A DNA stretch of 64,000 nt from CAYRWR01 sp964537555 (lineage in GTDB: Bacteria; Spirochaetota; Brevinematia; Brevinematales; CAYRWR01), in contig CAZIAD010000005.1 in NCBI GenBank assembly GCA_964537555.1, positions 84,166-148,165 of the forward strand, read 5' to 3'. The position numbers and the translations under genes were made by a program. This document shows positions 1-8,203 of the stretch, one piece after another. Positions within the stretch are counted from its first letter, which is position 1. Every line of letters begins with the position of its first letter. Below the pieces are notes generated by a model that searched no databases, was not told the origin of the DNA, and was given only the letters and a program-made list of their open reading frames with translations.

Positions 1-552
1 ATTATAATCTTGAGTCGTTCTTGAAATAGCATTAATTTCATGTCTATTTTGTAATCCTTCAAAGGAGAGATTACTCGATCCTGTTATCACAGTTCCTGGA
101 AAATCTCCTCCTTGATTATGTTCTGAAGTATTTTCAAATAAATATAGTTTTGCATGATTAGGTTCTCGAGTTTTCCTAATTTCTAATTTACCTTCACGGA
201 TCATATTTAAAAAAAGTTTGAATTGCATTTGATTATCTTTGTTATCAAGAGTGTCTGTATCATTAATCATTGTTTTTAATGAATCAAAATAACTATCTCT
301 AATCTCTTTATGAGAAAACTGACTTCTGTTGCCATATGTATAATATTCTTTTAGTGTTTCGTTAATAGACTTTTCCACATCCATACCAATGAGAATTCTA
401 ACTTTCTTCGATCTTAACGCCTCAGAAATAATTTTAAATCCTGAAAAAAAGAAGTATCCCACTAAAAAAAATGCATTGCTCGTAGATGGCAAGATGTTTA
501 ATATTGAATCTGAAAGTTTCCTTTTTTGATTTGTGATAAACATACTATTCAT
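1..552 (-). CDS. PLD-domain (phospholipase D-like) nuclease/helicase-type protein, 3' end outside window
   Basis: An open reading frame runs from ATG at 552 off the left edge, so only the first 184 codons are visible. A GGGAG lies 4 bases before this ATG; a second ATG at 543 is less well placed. Around residue 133 it has HAKLYLF, followed by GTVITGSSNLSFEGL and then an HEIN, which is the HxK...GSSN(L)S pattern of PLD-superfamily nucleases. In known families this N-terminal domain is commonly followed by an SNF2 or DEAD-like helicase in restriction or defence proteins; that continuation cannot be seen here. The gene is strikingly AT-rich with AT-ending codons, unlike the GC-richer neighbours, which suggests recent transfer. 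PLD-type domain is fairly sure; the defence role is inference. Confidence 0.7.
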   Translation of the reverse strand, partial: MNSMFITNQKRKLSDSILNILPSTSNAFFLVGYFFFSGFKIISEALRSKKVRILIGMDVEKSINETLKEYYTYGNRSQFSHKEIRDSYFDSLKTMINDTDTLDNKDNQMQFKLFLNMIREGKLEIRKTREPNHAKLYLFENTSEHNQGGDFPGTVITGSSNLSFEGLQNRHEINAISRTTQDYN

Positions 553-577
553 GCGTCTCCCTTTCTAAACACTTACC

Positions 578-606
578 CCTCCGCGTCCTCGGCGCCCTCA
601 GCGGTG
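578..606. repeat. Short dispersed GC-rich repeat (AEGAEDAEG type)
   Basis: On the minus strand this stretch reads as CACCGCTGAGGGCGCCGAGG followed by ACGCGGAGG. It would encode AEGAEDAEG, a short sequence that recurs as spurious ORF tails in many unrelated bacterial genomes. It is non-coding here, in the gap between the PLD-type gene and the HNH gene. Only one copy is seen in the window. Confidence 0.5.
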
Positions 607-680
607 CCCCAGCCGGCACCTCCCGATCTACCACCGTAAAACGTCAGTACCACATCGAAAACCTCACCCGGCACCCGCCC

Positions 681-713
681 CTTTCGACTTTCCGTCTTTT
701 GACTTTCGACTCT
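681..713. repeat. Short tandem GACTTTCGACTTTT-type repeat, copy 1
   Basis: Degenerate tandem units of GACTTTCGACTTTTGAC type lie just beyond the stop codon of the HNH gene. A second array of the same family is at 8808-8838, again at the 3' end of a minus-strand nuclease gene. Read on the minus strand the units encode ESQKTESRK-like peptides. Confidence 0.6.
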
Positions 714-714
714 C

Positions 715-1620
715 CTACCCCGCCAACCTAAACCGTTCCCACCGTCTAGCCAACCTCTCCTGATCCGGGTAGTCCCGTTTCTGTCCCGGCAGGATGATCT
801 TCGCCCCATTCATCTCTTGGAGACCATAGTGTAACATGGGACCGTCCCTTTCTTCAAGAATGTCTTCCCGGATATTCACAGTATAGTCAGGACTGATACC
901 CAGAATATTCTGATCATAAGCTGCATGATGGATCTTACAGAGGGATAGACCATTGTTCACCACAGGCTGACCATCCGGTTCACCGTCGGGAATAATATGA
1001 GCCGCGTCCAGGAGCTCGGGGTGATGCAGCCGGCAGATGGTACAGCTATTGTCATAAGCATCCAGTACATCCTGGCGAAAGGCTGTCTGGTGCAGGCGCT
1101 GCTGAGTCAGGGATGTCACATAGCGCCGCATATCCTGTGAGATACCCTGCTGACTCGATTCGGATGGCTGGCCTTCGATCACAAATACCGGATCGATCTC
1201 CACGGTAAAGCTTAAAGTCCGGGGATTATCCTCCACAATAAAGACGGGAAAAATGGCAAAATACTTCCCCGGTTTTAGGGCCTTAAAATAAATGATGGGA
1301 ACTTTTTCCAGCATGGCTTTTCGCAGACCTACATTTGTCCATAGCTCCGGATCATTCCCTTCGTACTTATACTCCACCAGGCTATTTTCATCAGAGGATT
1401 TATCTTTATAAGGACTGTTGTAAGAAGTAGTAATAGAGATAGGCATAGTAAAACCTTTAGGATACCAAATTCCCCGGGCACCGATTAATGTAATAGTCTG
1501 TCCCTGATAGGAAAAACCCCGGATGAGTACATCCCTGGGAATCACCTCTCCATAGATGAGGTTCTGCTCTTTCAGCCACAGCATGGCCTTGATGCGGACG
1601 TCCTGGTCTTGTGGATTCAT
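715..1620 (-). CDS. HNH endonuclease, predicted restriction endonuclease (COG3440-like)
   Basis: Predicted DNA endonuclease of about 301 aa. The C-terminal third carries an HNH_2-type nuclease: a CTIC pair at about residues 193-196, then HIIPDGEPDG and NNGLSLCKIHH, which together give the metal and zinc ligands. The N-terminal ~170 residues (RGIWYPKGF, YKYEGNDPE, PIIYF) look like the SRA-like or DNA-recognition region that precedes HNH in modification-dependent restriction enzymes; this part is inference. The start at 1620 is chosen because AGGA lies 5 bases upstream and the predicted promoter at 1696-1723 would initiate near 1690, ruling out the upstream TTG at 1695. It has no visible partner methylase, which fits a stand-alone type IV-like enzyme. 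Confidence 0.7.
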   Translation of the reverse strand: MNPQDQDVRIKAMLWLKEQNLIYGEVIPRDVLIRGFSYQGQTITLIGARGIWYPKGFTMPISITTSYNSPYKDKSSDENSLVEYKYEGNDPELWTNVGLRKAMLEKVPIIYFKALKPGKYFAIFPVFIVEDNPRTLSFTVEIDPVFVIEGQPSESSQQGISQDMRRYVTSLTQQRLHQTAFRQDVLDAYDNSCTICRLHHPELLDAAHIIPDGEPDGQPVVNNGLSLCKIHHAAYDQNILGISPDYTVNIREDILEERDGPMLHYGLQEMNGAKIILPGQKRDYPDQERLARRWERFRLAG

Positions 1621-1695
1621 AGTCATCCTATTTAGCCCCCGGCTCACCGGGAGCGCTCTATTCCTGGTTTTCACCTGTAAACTTAATTCGTTCAA

Positions 1696-1723
1696 ATCAT
1701 AGCATATTTTCCAATATTGTCAA
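1696..1723 (-). promoter_or_regulatory. Sigma-70-type promoter for the HNH endonuclease gene
   Basis: On the minus strand TTGACA (1723-1718) and TATGAT (1701-1696) are separated by 16 bases. Predicted transcription would start near 1690, about 70 bases before the chosen ATG. Confidence 0.6.
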
Positions 1724-1904
1724 GAGGGAGTGTTGCATAAAGTGTTAACCTATAAAGACTTATATGCGGTCAACATATAAACTCTCACTTGTTAACTCGA
1801 TTGATCTAGTCTGATTTCACTTTTCTCCCAACACCCCATCCAGGTCATACCCGCACCTACTCCATGCCTCCCGGCGCAGGCCCGGGATAACGAAACAGAG
1901 ATCT

Positions 1905-2002
1905 ATTCTTTTAAGTCCGGGCCCTAACCCTCACACAGATACACAATCTGAAATGCCACCAACCCCCCCTTCCCCTCCGAAGGCTGATGTGTAAGTCAAT
2001 AG
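1905..2002. repeat. ~95-bp direct repeat, copy A
   Basis: This copy matches 3295-3392 without gaps at roughly 87% identity, and includes an identical 20-base block GCCCTAACCCTCACACAGAT and an identical TTCCCCTCCGAAG. It is non-coding and in the same orientation as copies B and C. Confidence 0.75.
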
Positions 2003-2016
2003 TGGATCTTTCTATT

Positions 2017-2090
2017 GAGTCCAAGTCTTCATCTTCAAACAGATAGACAATCTGAAATGCTACCAAGCTCTACTTCCCCTCCGAAGTCTG
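2017..2090. repeat. ~95-bp direct repeat, partial copy B
   Basis: A shorter, more diverged copy follows copy A at once. It keeps ACAATCTGAAATGC and CTTCCCCTCCGAAG at matching spacing. Copies A and B form a tandem pair on one side of the HigBA module. Confidence 0.65.
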
Positions 2091-2593
2091 CCTGCTCTTC
2101 TCCGTATTGTGCGCCCCACCCTACACCCCACCAGGGCTGACCTACCCTAACCTAAACCCCTCCGCCAGGACATTCAGCCCGCCCGGCACATTGACTGCTA
2201 CACCCCAGCAGACATTTCGAGGGGTGACAGTCCCCTGTCCCACCGACCAAAAAGCATTTTCTTTGCCAGGCGTTTCTTTGTTGTTTTGGACAAAGAAATG
2301 CCGCCGCCCGCCAGCTGTCGCTGGCCCAGGCGTTCGGTGGCAGCCAAGGCACAGACTCCCACCGTCAGGTGAACACCGGGCTGCTCCCGTCTGCTCCCGC
2401 ATCCGGGAAGCCCTGGACTAGTAGGCCCAGGCAGGTCGTGGCAGTCAAGGCACTGACTACTGACGCCAGGGAGCTCTCCCTGTAAAAGTAACTCGGTGGC
2501 TTCCTGCCGTCAGCTCACAAGTTACCCCAGTGAAGCTGTTCTACTAACTCTTGACAAGGGAAAGATTGAAAGAAAGAGGACGAATAGTGGCAG
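2091..2593. other. Gene-free GC-rich stretch
   Basis: No convincing gene is seen. Short overlapping frames exist on both strands, but none has a recognisable product or a clear ribosome binding site. The stretch around 2250-2310 (TTTCTTTGCCAGGCGTTTC, then CAAAGAAATGCCGCC) resembles a degenerate remnant, and a loosely similar motif occurs near 43785-43815. Confidence 0.4.
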
Positions 2594-2902
2594 CTAGGAG
2601 ATCATCTCCAGCTCATTGATATTATGAATAGTCTCCAGGTCCTTAGCAATATGACTCTGCTCTTCCCGCAGGTCATACTCCATCTGCAGTCCCAGCCAGA
2701 ACTGAGGCGAATTACCGAAAAAGCGAGCCAGACGTAAGGCAGTATCTGTAGTGATCCTGCGTCTATACTTCAGGATCTCCGCTATCCTGGTCACAGGAAT
2801 ATGTGTCTCTTTGGCCAGCCGATAGGCTGTGAGCTTAAAAGGAATCAGAAACTCTTCCTGCAAGATCTCTCCGGGATGTATGTTAGCGATTTTTTCCATC
2901 AT
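2594..2902 (-). CDS. higA: HigA family antitoxin (XRE-type HTH)
   Basis: Antitoxin and autorepressor of a HigBA module, 102 aa (101 if the second ATG at 2899 is used). It opens with the family signature IHPGEILQEEFL, followed by an XRE helix-turn-helix (about residues 25-70: LAKETHIPVTRIAEIL, then TTDTALRLARFFGNSPQFWL). AGGAG sits just upstream of the paired ATGs. It lies 12 bases downstream of higB, the usual toxin-first order of this family. It should bind HigB and the palindromic promoter at 3204-3240. Confidence 0.9.
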   Translation of the reverse strand: MMEKIANIHPGEILQEEFLIPFKLTAYRLAKETHIPVTRIAEILKYRRRITTDTALRLARFFGNSPQFWLGLQMEYDLREEQSHIAKDLETIHNINELEMIS

Positions 2903-2914
2903 GATGACTCCTGT

Positions 2915-3196
2915 TTAATGATAATCAACGATCTCCACATTATGGGCATTGTTTTCATTCCAGAGAAAACATAGCCTCCACTGATCGTTAATACGGATAC
3001 TATACCGGCCCTCTCTATCCCCTTTTAACTTTTCCAGATTATTGGAAGGGGGCACCCTCAGGTCATTAATACTAATGGCCGCATGCAGCATAAACAACTT
3101 TCTCAGTGCAATTTTTTGAATATCATGGGGAATCTTTTTAGAAAATTCCTGACCCCATATTTTAGCGGTTTCTTTATCTTTAAAATCTTTTATTAT
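2915..3196 (-). CDS. higB: HigB family toxin (RelE superfamily), non-canonical start
   Basis: mRNA-interferase toxin of the RelE/HigB fold. Conserved blocks are present throughout: IKDFKDKET near the start, IQKIALRKLFMLHAA, DLRVPPSNNLEKLKGDREG, YSIRINDQWRLCF and the terminal VEIVDYH. Homology starts at codons ATA-ATA-AAA (3196-3188), and no ATG, GTG or TTG lies between there and the in-frame stop upstream. With ATA at 3196 as first codon the protein would be 93 aa, the usual family length. The first accepted start is a TTG at 3097, which would remove a third of the toxin. The gene may be silenced by an ATG-to-ATA change, may use a rare start on a nearly leaderless transcript, or may contain a sequence error. 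Confidence 0.8.
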   Translation of the reverse strand: MIKDFKDKETAKIWGQEFSKKIPHDIQKIALRKLFMLHAAISINDLRVPPSNNLEKLKGDREGRYSIRINDQWRLCFLWNENNAHNVEIVDYH

Positions 3197-3203
3197 TAAT
3201 AAA

Positions 3204-3240
3204 ATAATAACGTCACGCGTTCATAATGTCAAGCGTTATT
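3204..3240 (-). promoter_or_regulatory. higBA promoter with overlapping palindromic operator
   Basis: On the minus strand TTGACA (3232-3227) and TATTAT (3209-3204) are separated by 17 bases. An inverted repeat AATAACG (3206-3212) / CGTTATT (3234-3240) brackets both boxes, as expected for autorepression by the HigBA complex. Predicted start is about 3197, almost on the first codon of higB. Confidence 0.7.
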
Positions 3241-3294
3241 AATAGAATTTTTAATGCTAAATAATAGTCACTAGCTGATATTCTATAGTGGATA

Positions 3295-3392
3295 TCTCTT
3301 TTCAGTCCGAGCCCTAACCCTCACACAGATAAACTATCTGCAACCCCACCCAGCCCCCCTTCCCCTCCGAAGTCTGTTGTGTAAGTCGATAG
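3295..3392. repeat. ~95-bp direct repeat, copy C
   Basis: Same-orientation copy of the repeat at 1905-2002, about 1.39 kb away on the other side of higBA. It shares GCCCTAACCCTCACACAGAT and TTCCCCTCCGAAG exactly and has about 12 mismatches in the remaining ~60 bases. Confidence 0.75.
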
Positions 3393-3802
3393 TCAAAAGT
3401 CCACGTCGGTAGATCAGTCTGCTCTCATTCTATCCACAGTATATACTTCAATGATAAATACAGAGGTGGCCTGCGCCGGCTTTTCTCCTCACCCTTACTA
3501 CCCCGCCGGTGAATCCATCGGTAATTTGCCGTCCTCGCATTGCCCATACCTCGGACCTCCTGTCCTCCACCTTAACTCAGGTCATGGATTCTCAGCTACA
3601 GATCATACTATATCAAAAAATCTTTTAGAAATCAACTTATCACAACACACCTGGAATATTCCCTATTTTCAATCTCTCATAAAAGAGTGACTTTATTTGC
3701 TCCTGGAATCCGGCATCTTTTCAACCCCTTTCTCCCTAAAACCCTTCCAATAGATGTATTTTTCCCGGATTTTACCTTAAAATACTAGGATAAGAGGGAC
3801 CA
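3393..3802. other. Intergenic stretch without a supported gene
   Basis: A 79-codon frame at 3451-3690 on the plus strand has no ribosome binding site and no recognisable motif, so it is not called. The last ~30 bases hold GAGGG, the ribosome binding site of the ABC permease gene. No other structure is seen. Confidence 0.4.
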
Positions 3803-5128
3803 TTGAATCAAATACTGATACTGAAAAAATACACCCTGCACCCCCTGCTGCGCCAGATCATTTCACTGCTCCGATCCAGCCCGGGCTATGTACTGCTCCT
3901 TTTGGTGGTAACAGGCCTGGCCTATTATAAGTACATAAGCTTTTTAATCCATACTCCTCTCGGCCTGGATGGGATGACTCCGGTATATATCCTCCTGCTG
4001 TTTTGCCTTCACCTGGCAATACAGTATTTCCAGGACCCCGGTTTTTATGAGAAAGAGCTGATCTTCTTTCATACCACTCCTCAGCACCCTTTCGATATTA
4101 TCAGCATGATCCTCTTCAGGCAGATGTTCCGAAGGTCATTACTGCTCCTGGCTTATTTCTGCCTGGCCTGGCCCTTCCTTCTCTTTGCCCTGCACCTGGC
4201 CCTTTCCATGCAGATCCTGTTTTATATCCTGATCACCCTGCTTTTTTTAAGGGCCATGGCTGTGTTCCAGATGCTTCGATTAGGTCTGCACCGCTTTAAA
4301 AAATGGCTGCTCTGGCTGTACATCCTGAACTTTGCATCCCTTTCCCTGCTTTTTTTATTCCAGACATACCCCCTGGTCCCCCTCCTTTCCGAGGCTATAT
4401 TCCTTATCCTGAACCGTATCCTCCTGCACCCTTCCCTCCAGAAAAACAGCCCCCGGATCCTCTCCTGCATGCTGCTGGCTCATAAAAAGAAAAAGACCGC
4501 TGAAATGCTGAAAAAACGAATAGTCAGAATTCTTTCCTGGAATAACCCTGGGGTCCGCTTTGTTATCCATAAATACTTTAATATGAAGAACCTGGGATAT
4601 TTAGTGTTTCAGGCCGCAGTGGTGGCTGCCTCCATATTCCTCTATGCCCAGTCAGGGTCTATGGACACAGAAGAAGCCTCCACTGCTACTACCGCACTGC
4701 TGATACTTTTTAATATTTCATCCTTCATGACTGGACAGTTGATCCTGGATACCATCCAGTCCATTGACCTGTATCGCTACAGAATAAGCCCTGTGAGTTT
4801 CACCCGGATCAGCCTTCAGGAGATACTCAGTATGTGTTTACTTTATCTTCCAGCCGCCCTGCTTCTTTCTACTCTGTTAATATTGACCCAGCCCCTACTA
4901 TTATTGACTGCCATTCCTTCCGTATTTTTACTGACAGGCATGGGCTGGTATTTACGTATCCTCTTCCCGGACAGGAAACTGCAGGGGGAGTTTTTGTTTG
5001 GAATTCTGTTTTTACTCCTCATGATAGCCCAGGTGATCAGTCCCCTGGTATTTTGCGCTCTGGCAGTTTTAATATTCCCGGGATTGATGGTTATGGCCCG
5101 GCAGAAATATAATTCACTGGAATTTTAA
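3803..5128 (+). CDS. ABC-2-like membrane permease
   Basis: Integral membrane protein of 441 aa with about ten hydrophobic segments spread along the chain (for example residues ~30-50, 65-80, 115-145, 150-170 and 180-200, then again after ~265). A cytosolic basic stretch KKKKTAEMLKKR lies between the two membrane blocks. No family-specific motif is recognised; the role as membrane partner of the adjacent ATPase follows from the 9-base gap to the next gene. The start is TTG at 3803, with GAGGG about 6 bases upstream and the frame beginning there. The pair probably exports a peptide, lipid or drug; substrate unknown. Confidence 0.65.
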   Translation: MNQILILKKYTLHPLLRQIISLLRSSPGYVLLLLVVTGLAYYKYISFLIHTPLGLDGMTPVYILLLFCLHLAIQYFQDPGFYEKELIFFHTTPQHPFDIISMILFRQMFRRSLLLLAYFCLAWPFLLFALHLALSMQILFYILITLLFLRAMAVFQMLRLGLHRFKKWLLWLYILNFASLSLLFLFQTYPLVPLLSEAIFLILNRILLHPSLQKNSPRILSCMLLAHKKKKTAEMLKKRIVRILSWNNPGVRFVIHKYFNMKNLGYLVFQAAVVAASIFLYAQSGSMDTEEASTATTALLILFNISSFMTGQLILDTIQSIDLYRYRISPVSFTRISLQEILSMCLLYLPAALLLSTLLILTQPLLLLTAIPSVFLLTGMGWYLRILFPDRKLQGEFLFGILFLLLMIAQVISPLVFCALAVLIFPGLMVMARQKYNSLEF

Positions 5129-5137
5129 GGATAGGAC

Positions 5138-5842
5138 ATGATAAGATTCAGCAATGTCACTAAAGATTTTGGAGATAAACGGGGTGTATTCGCCCTCGAT
5201 TTTACACTGGAATGCGGTAAGATCTACGGATTTCTGGGTAAAAATGGCGCCGGCAAAAGCACAACCATTAAACTTCTCATGTCCCTCTTAAAACCGGACT
5301 CCGGGGAGATTTTTATTGACAACAAAGATATCAGTGTTTTCGAACATGGACAGGCCGCTAAAAAAATGCTGGGATATCTTCCTTCTGATGATTATCTTTT
5401 CCCTCATCTGAGCGGGCGGGAAAACCTGGAATACATGTCTCTCCTTAAGACGGGTGACCTCCATCAGTACCGGGCCCTGGACCATGAGATCCGGGAGCTG
5501 GAAATGGAGGAGTACCTGGATGAAATGATCCACTCTTATTCCTCGGGTATGCTGCAGAAGATCCACCTCCTGGCCTCCCTGATCGGCACACCTCGCATCC
5601 TGCTCTGGGACGAGCCTCATACCGGACTGGATGTCCTGTCTAATATTTTCATGCACCACATCCTCAAGACATGGATATCCCCTGAGCGTCTCGTCTTTTT
5701 CTCCAGCCACATCCTGGAGATGGTAGAAAACATCTGTGATGAGGTACTCATCATCCATGAGGGCAGCATCCGTGAGATCTGGAAAAAAGAAGAGGGCACA
5801 GACCTGCAGCAGCATTACCTGAGGGTCATTCAGGGCCATTAA
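5138..5842 (+). CDS. ABC transporter ATP-binding protein
   Basis: ATPase subunit of 234 aa. Walker A is GKNGAGKSTT (about residues 36-45), the signature is YSSGMLQKIHLLAS (about 130-143), Walker B is RILLWDEP followed by HTGLD, and the switch histidine is in FFSSHILEM. The arrangement matches the CcmA/NatA class of ABC-2 exporters. The signature is SSGM rather than canonical LSGGQ, which is common in this class. It follows the permease by 9 bases and should form a complex with it at the cytoplasmic membrane. Confidence 0.85.
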   Translation: MIRFSNVTKDFGDKRGVFALDFTLECGKIYGFLGKNGAGKSTTIKLLMSLLKPDSGEIFIDNKDISVFEHGQAAKKMLGYLPSDDYLFPHLSGRENLEYMSLLKTGDLHQYRALDHEIRELEMEEYLDEMIHSYSSGMLQKIHLLASLIGTPRILLWDEPHTGLDVLSNIFMHHILKTWISPERLVFFSSHILEMVENICDEVLIIHEGSIREIWKKEEGTDLQQHYLRVIQGH

Positions 5843-5917
5843 AGATCCACTAGAGTAATAATAGTGTCTTATATATTTTTACTGGTAATCATCGTATAGC
5901 TAAATACAACACCACTC

Positions 5918-6766
5918 TCATTCCTTTTCCCCCAAATCAAGCTGCGCCTCTATCTTGTCATACAGGGCATCCAGTTTTTTCCGTACATTCCTATCCTCAT
6001 GATCATTGCTATAATGTGCCAGATAGCCCATCATGTCATCAAAGAGATCATAGGGCAGCACCAGTCTGACCCGGTTATTGTTCTCCGGGGCTCCCGATAC
6101 CAGATCCAGTATCTCGTCTTCCATAAAAGTCAGTTCCAGGAGCAGGGCTCTGTCTTTTTTACTGAGTACCAGACTGACCTCTTCGGGAATATCCTGCTGT
6201 GCCTGGGATGTTAAGCGCTCATGCTTATGCAGCTGGATGATCTCTGCCTGTGTCTCCTCCCCCTCTTCATCCTCCAAGTCATCTTCATAAGCATCTTCAT
6301 CGTAGTCTGGATACTGTTCCGGTGCCTCACCCACGCTCTCCACCACACGGGGAAATTTCAGCTCTTTGTCACTCTCCCGGGGCAGGCGCATCTCACAGCA
6401 TAACAGAGGGAAATCCCATTCATCCCCGTAGTCAAACAGGAACAGCATCCCGACACTGACCATAGGAAATGCTTCCAAAATAATGGTTTTCTTAACACCC
6501 GGAAAACGGGATGGCTCTCCCAAATCAGCAAAGAGCTCAAATCCTACTTCTGAACGCAGGGGTTCTTTCATATCTTCATAAAAACCAAATGCATGATCCA
6601 TGTCAAAATCAATACTATCCAGAATAGTCTCAGCCAGCTGATAGAGACTGGCTTCAGCAGGCATCTCTATGATGCGCCGGGCCGTCTCCTTGCCATCCAT
6701 ATCCCAGTCCACATAGGCCTTGATGGTGACCACCCATTCGTTTTTCTTGAGTTTACGTGCTTTCAT
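5918..6766 (-). CDS. pRiA4b ORF-3-like protein
   Basis: A 282-aa acidic protein. The first ~150 residues match the plasmid pRiA4b ORF-3-like fold: an opening strand WVVTIKAYVDWD, DHAFGFYED, then FDYGDEWDFPL, which is the hallmark YDFGDxW motif of the family. The centre is a low-complexity acidic linker (DYDEDAYEDDLEDEEGEE), and the C-terminal ~90 residues are a helical region unique to this protein. The family is common on plasmids and mobile elements; its biochemical role is not established. A hairpin GGAGTC/GACTCC lies upstream at 6795-6811. AAGGGG precedes the ATG. Confidence 0.75.
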   Translation of the reverse strand: MKARKLKKNEWVVTIKAYVDWDMDGKETARRIIEMPAEASLYQLAETILDSIDFDMDHAFGFYEDMKEPLRSEVGFELFADLGEPSRFPGVKKTIILEAFPMVSVGMLFLFDYGDEWDFPLLCCEMRLPRESDKELKFPRVVESVGEAPEQYPDYDEDAYEDDLEDEEGEETQAEIIQLHKHERLTSQAQQDIPEEVSLVLSKKDRALLLELTFMEDEILDLVSGAPENNNRVRLVLPYDLFDDMMGYLAHYSNDHEDRNVRKKLDALYDKIEAQLDLGEKE

Positions 6767-6848
6767 TTATTTCCCCTTGCTTACTGCTATTTAGGGAGTC
6801 CTCCTGACTCCTGGCACACTACTCTGATACGGACAGGTATACTGCCCT

Positions 6849-8069
6849 TTATATCTCATCCGACAATAAAAAATCGATAATATTCCTGTGCCTGATCCCG
6901 GATCTTTCACCAACAGGCAATCTATCCATACTGAGTACATACTTGGGAAAATTATCACTTACTTTTTCCAGAGACCGGTATTCTCTATCTATAGTCTCAA
7001 TACTGGCCAGTAAATAGGCGACTTGAATGTATACCTTTTCCTGGTCTTTTGTGGCAATAAAATCTATCTCCTCGTCATACACTTTTCCGATGGATACTGT
7101 ATAACCTCTAATCATGAGCTCCTGGAACACAATATTCTCCAGTATGCCGGATATATCTCTGGTTTTAAATCCCAGTAGACTATGCCTGAGGCCAATATCA
7201 CCCAGATAATACTTTTCATAGACAGACATATGCTTCCTGCCTTTAATATCATAGCGCCTAACTTTATCCAGCAGAAATGCATTTTGCAGATATTCCAGGT
7301 AATTAATCACCAGATCCACACTTACATTGATATGCTGGGACCGGGCATAATCCGCAATACTTTTGGCGGTGGTAATATTTCCACAGTTGTCAAAACTAAA
7401 GCGGCATATTCTTTCTAAAAAGGGGACATCCCTGACAGCATTACGGGAGACCACATCTTTTAATAGGATCGCCTGTAGTATAGACCCCAGGTATTCAAAT
7501 ACTATCTCATCCTTCTGGTCCAAAAAATGGATGAGAGGAAATCCCCCATATTTTAGAAAGTGATCAAATTCTATATAAGGGTCCATTGCTTTATTACCTG
7601 TCATCTTTCTAAAGCGAAGCCATTCTGAAAAATTTAAAGGAAAAATCCTGAATTGAATATATCTCCCTGTCAATAGAGTGGCTAATTCTGAAGATAGGAG
7701 GTGTGCATTGGAACCTGATATATACAGGTCTGCAATATCATCTGCCAGAAATGAGACTAATGCCTTTTCCCAGTTTTGGATCTCCTGTACTTCATCAATA
7801 AAAAGATAACATCTGCCCTTTATTCCCTGAAATGAGGATTTAATAAATTGGTTCAGGGCTTTATAGTCGGCAATAAAATCAAAATCCAGGGAATCTTTAT
7901 TGATGCTGATGATATTTTCCTGCCTGACCCCTGTATCTATCAGGTGTTGTTTTATCATCTTGAGAATGGTACTCTTACCCACCCGCCTCATACCGGTCAA
8001 CACTTTAATCAGGGGTTTATCAATAAAGGGGAGGATGTGTTGAATATATATATCCCTTTGAATGATCAT
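6849..8069 (-). CDS. AAA ATPase with DUF4143 domain, copy 1
   Basis: A 406-aa P-loop ATPase of the AAA_14/DUF4143 family. Walker A is GMRRVGKST (about residues 27-35), Walker B is CYLFIDEVQEI, followed by sensor-like YISGSNAHLL. The C-terminal half is the DUF4143 domain, ending with a nuclease-like EEIDFIATKDQEKVYIQVAY, an E-D-(x)-QV pattern resembling the PD-(D/E)xK core. Function is unknown, although the family is often found in accessory islands. The start at 8069 follows AGGAG by 6 bases; an earlier TTG at 8117 lies upstream of the predicted transcription start. A second family member is at 13187-14446. Confidence 0.85.
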   Translation of the reverse strand: MIIQRDIYIQHILPFIDKPLIKVLTGMRRVGKSTILKMIKQHLIDTGVRQENIISINKDSLDFDFIADYKALNQFIKSSFQGIKGRCYLFIDEVQEIQNWEKALVSFLADDIADLYISGSNAHLLSSELATLLTGRYIQFRIFPLNFSEWLRFRKMTGNKAMDPYIEFDHFLKYGGFPLIHFLDQKDEIVFEYLGSILQAILLKDVVSRNAVRDVPFLERICRFSFDNCGNITTAKSIADYARSQHINVSVDLVINYLEYLQNAFLLDKVRRYDIKGRKHMSVYEKYYLGDIGLRHSLLGFKTRDISGILENIVFQELMIRGYTVSIGKVYDEEIDFIATKDQEKVYIQVAYLLASIETIDREYRSLEKVSDNFPKYVLSMDRLPVGERSGIRHRNIIDFLLSDEI

Positions 8070-8105
8070 TGAAGGCTCCTTTCCCAATAGTAAGAACACA
8101 AACAG

Positions 8106-8134
8106 ATTATAAAACATTTTATTAGGTTATACAA
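8106..8134 (-). promoter_or_regulatory. Promoter of DUF4143 ATPase copy 1
   Basis: On the minus strand TTGTAT (8134-8129), 17 bases, TATAAT (8111-8106). Predicted start is near 8099, 30 bases before the ATG at 8069. Unlike the promoter of the second copy, no palindrome is visible here. Confidence 0.65.
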
Positions 8135-8203
8135 GATATATTCATAAAATATTATTATTGTTCGTTTATACACTAATCATTAATATCAACTGTGCCTAAA
8201 TCA

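Noticed and set aside
2107..2421. Overlapping frames of 104, 86 and 66 codons on both strands
   Set aside because: No ribosome binding sites, no known motifs, proline- and GC-driven composition in a repeat-containing intergenic region.
3451..3690. 79-codon plus-strand frame
   Set aside because: No binding site and no recognisable sequence; lies in an intergenic stretch after repeat C.
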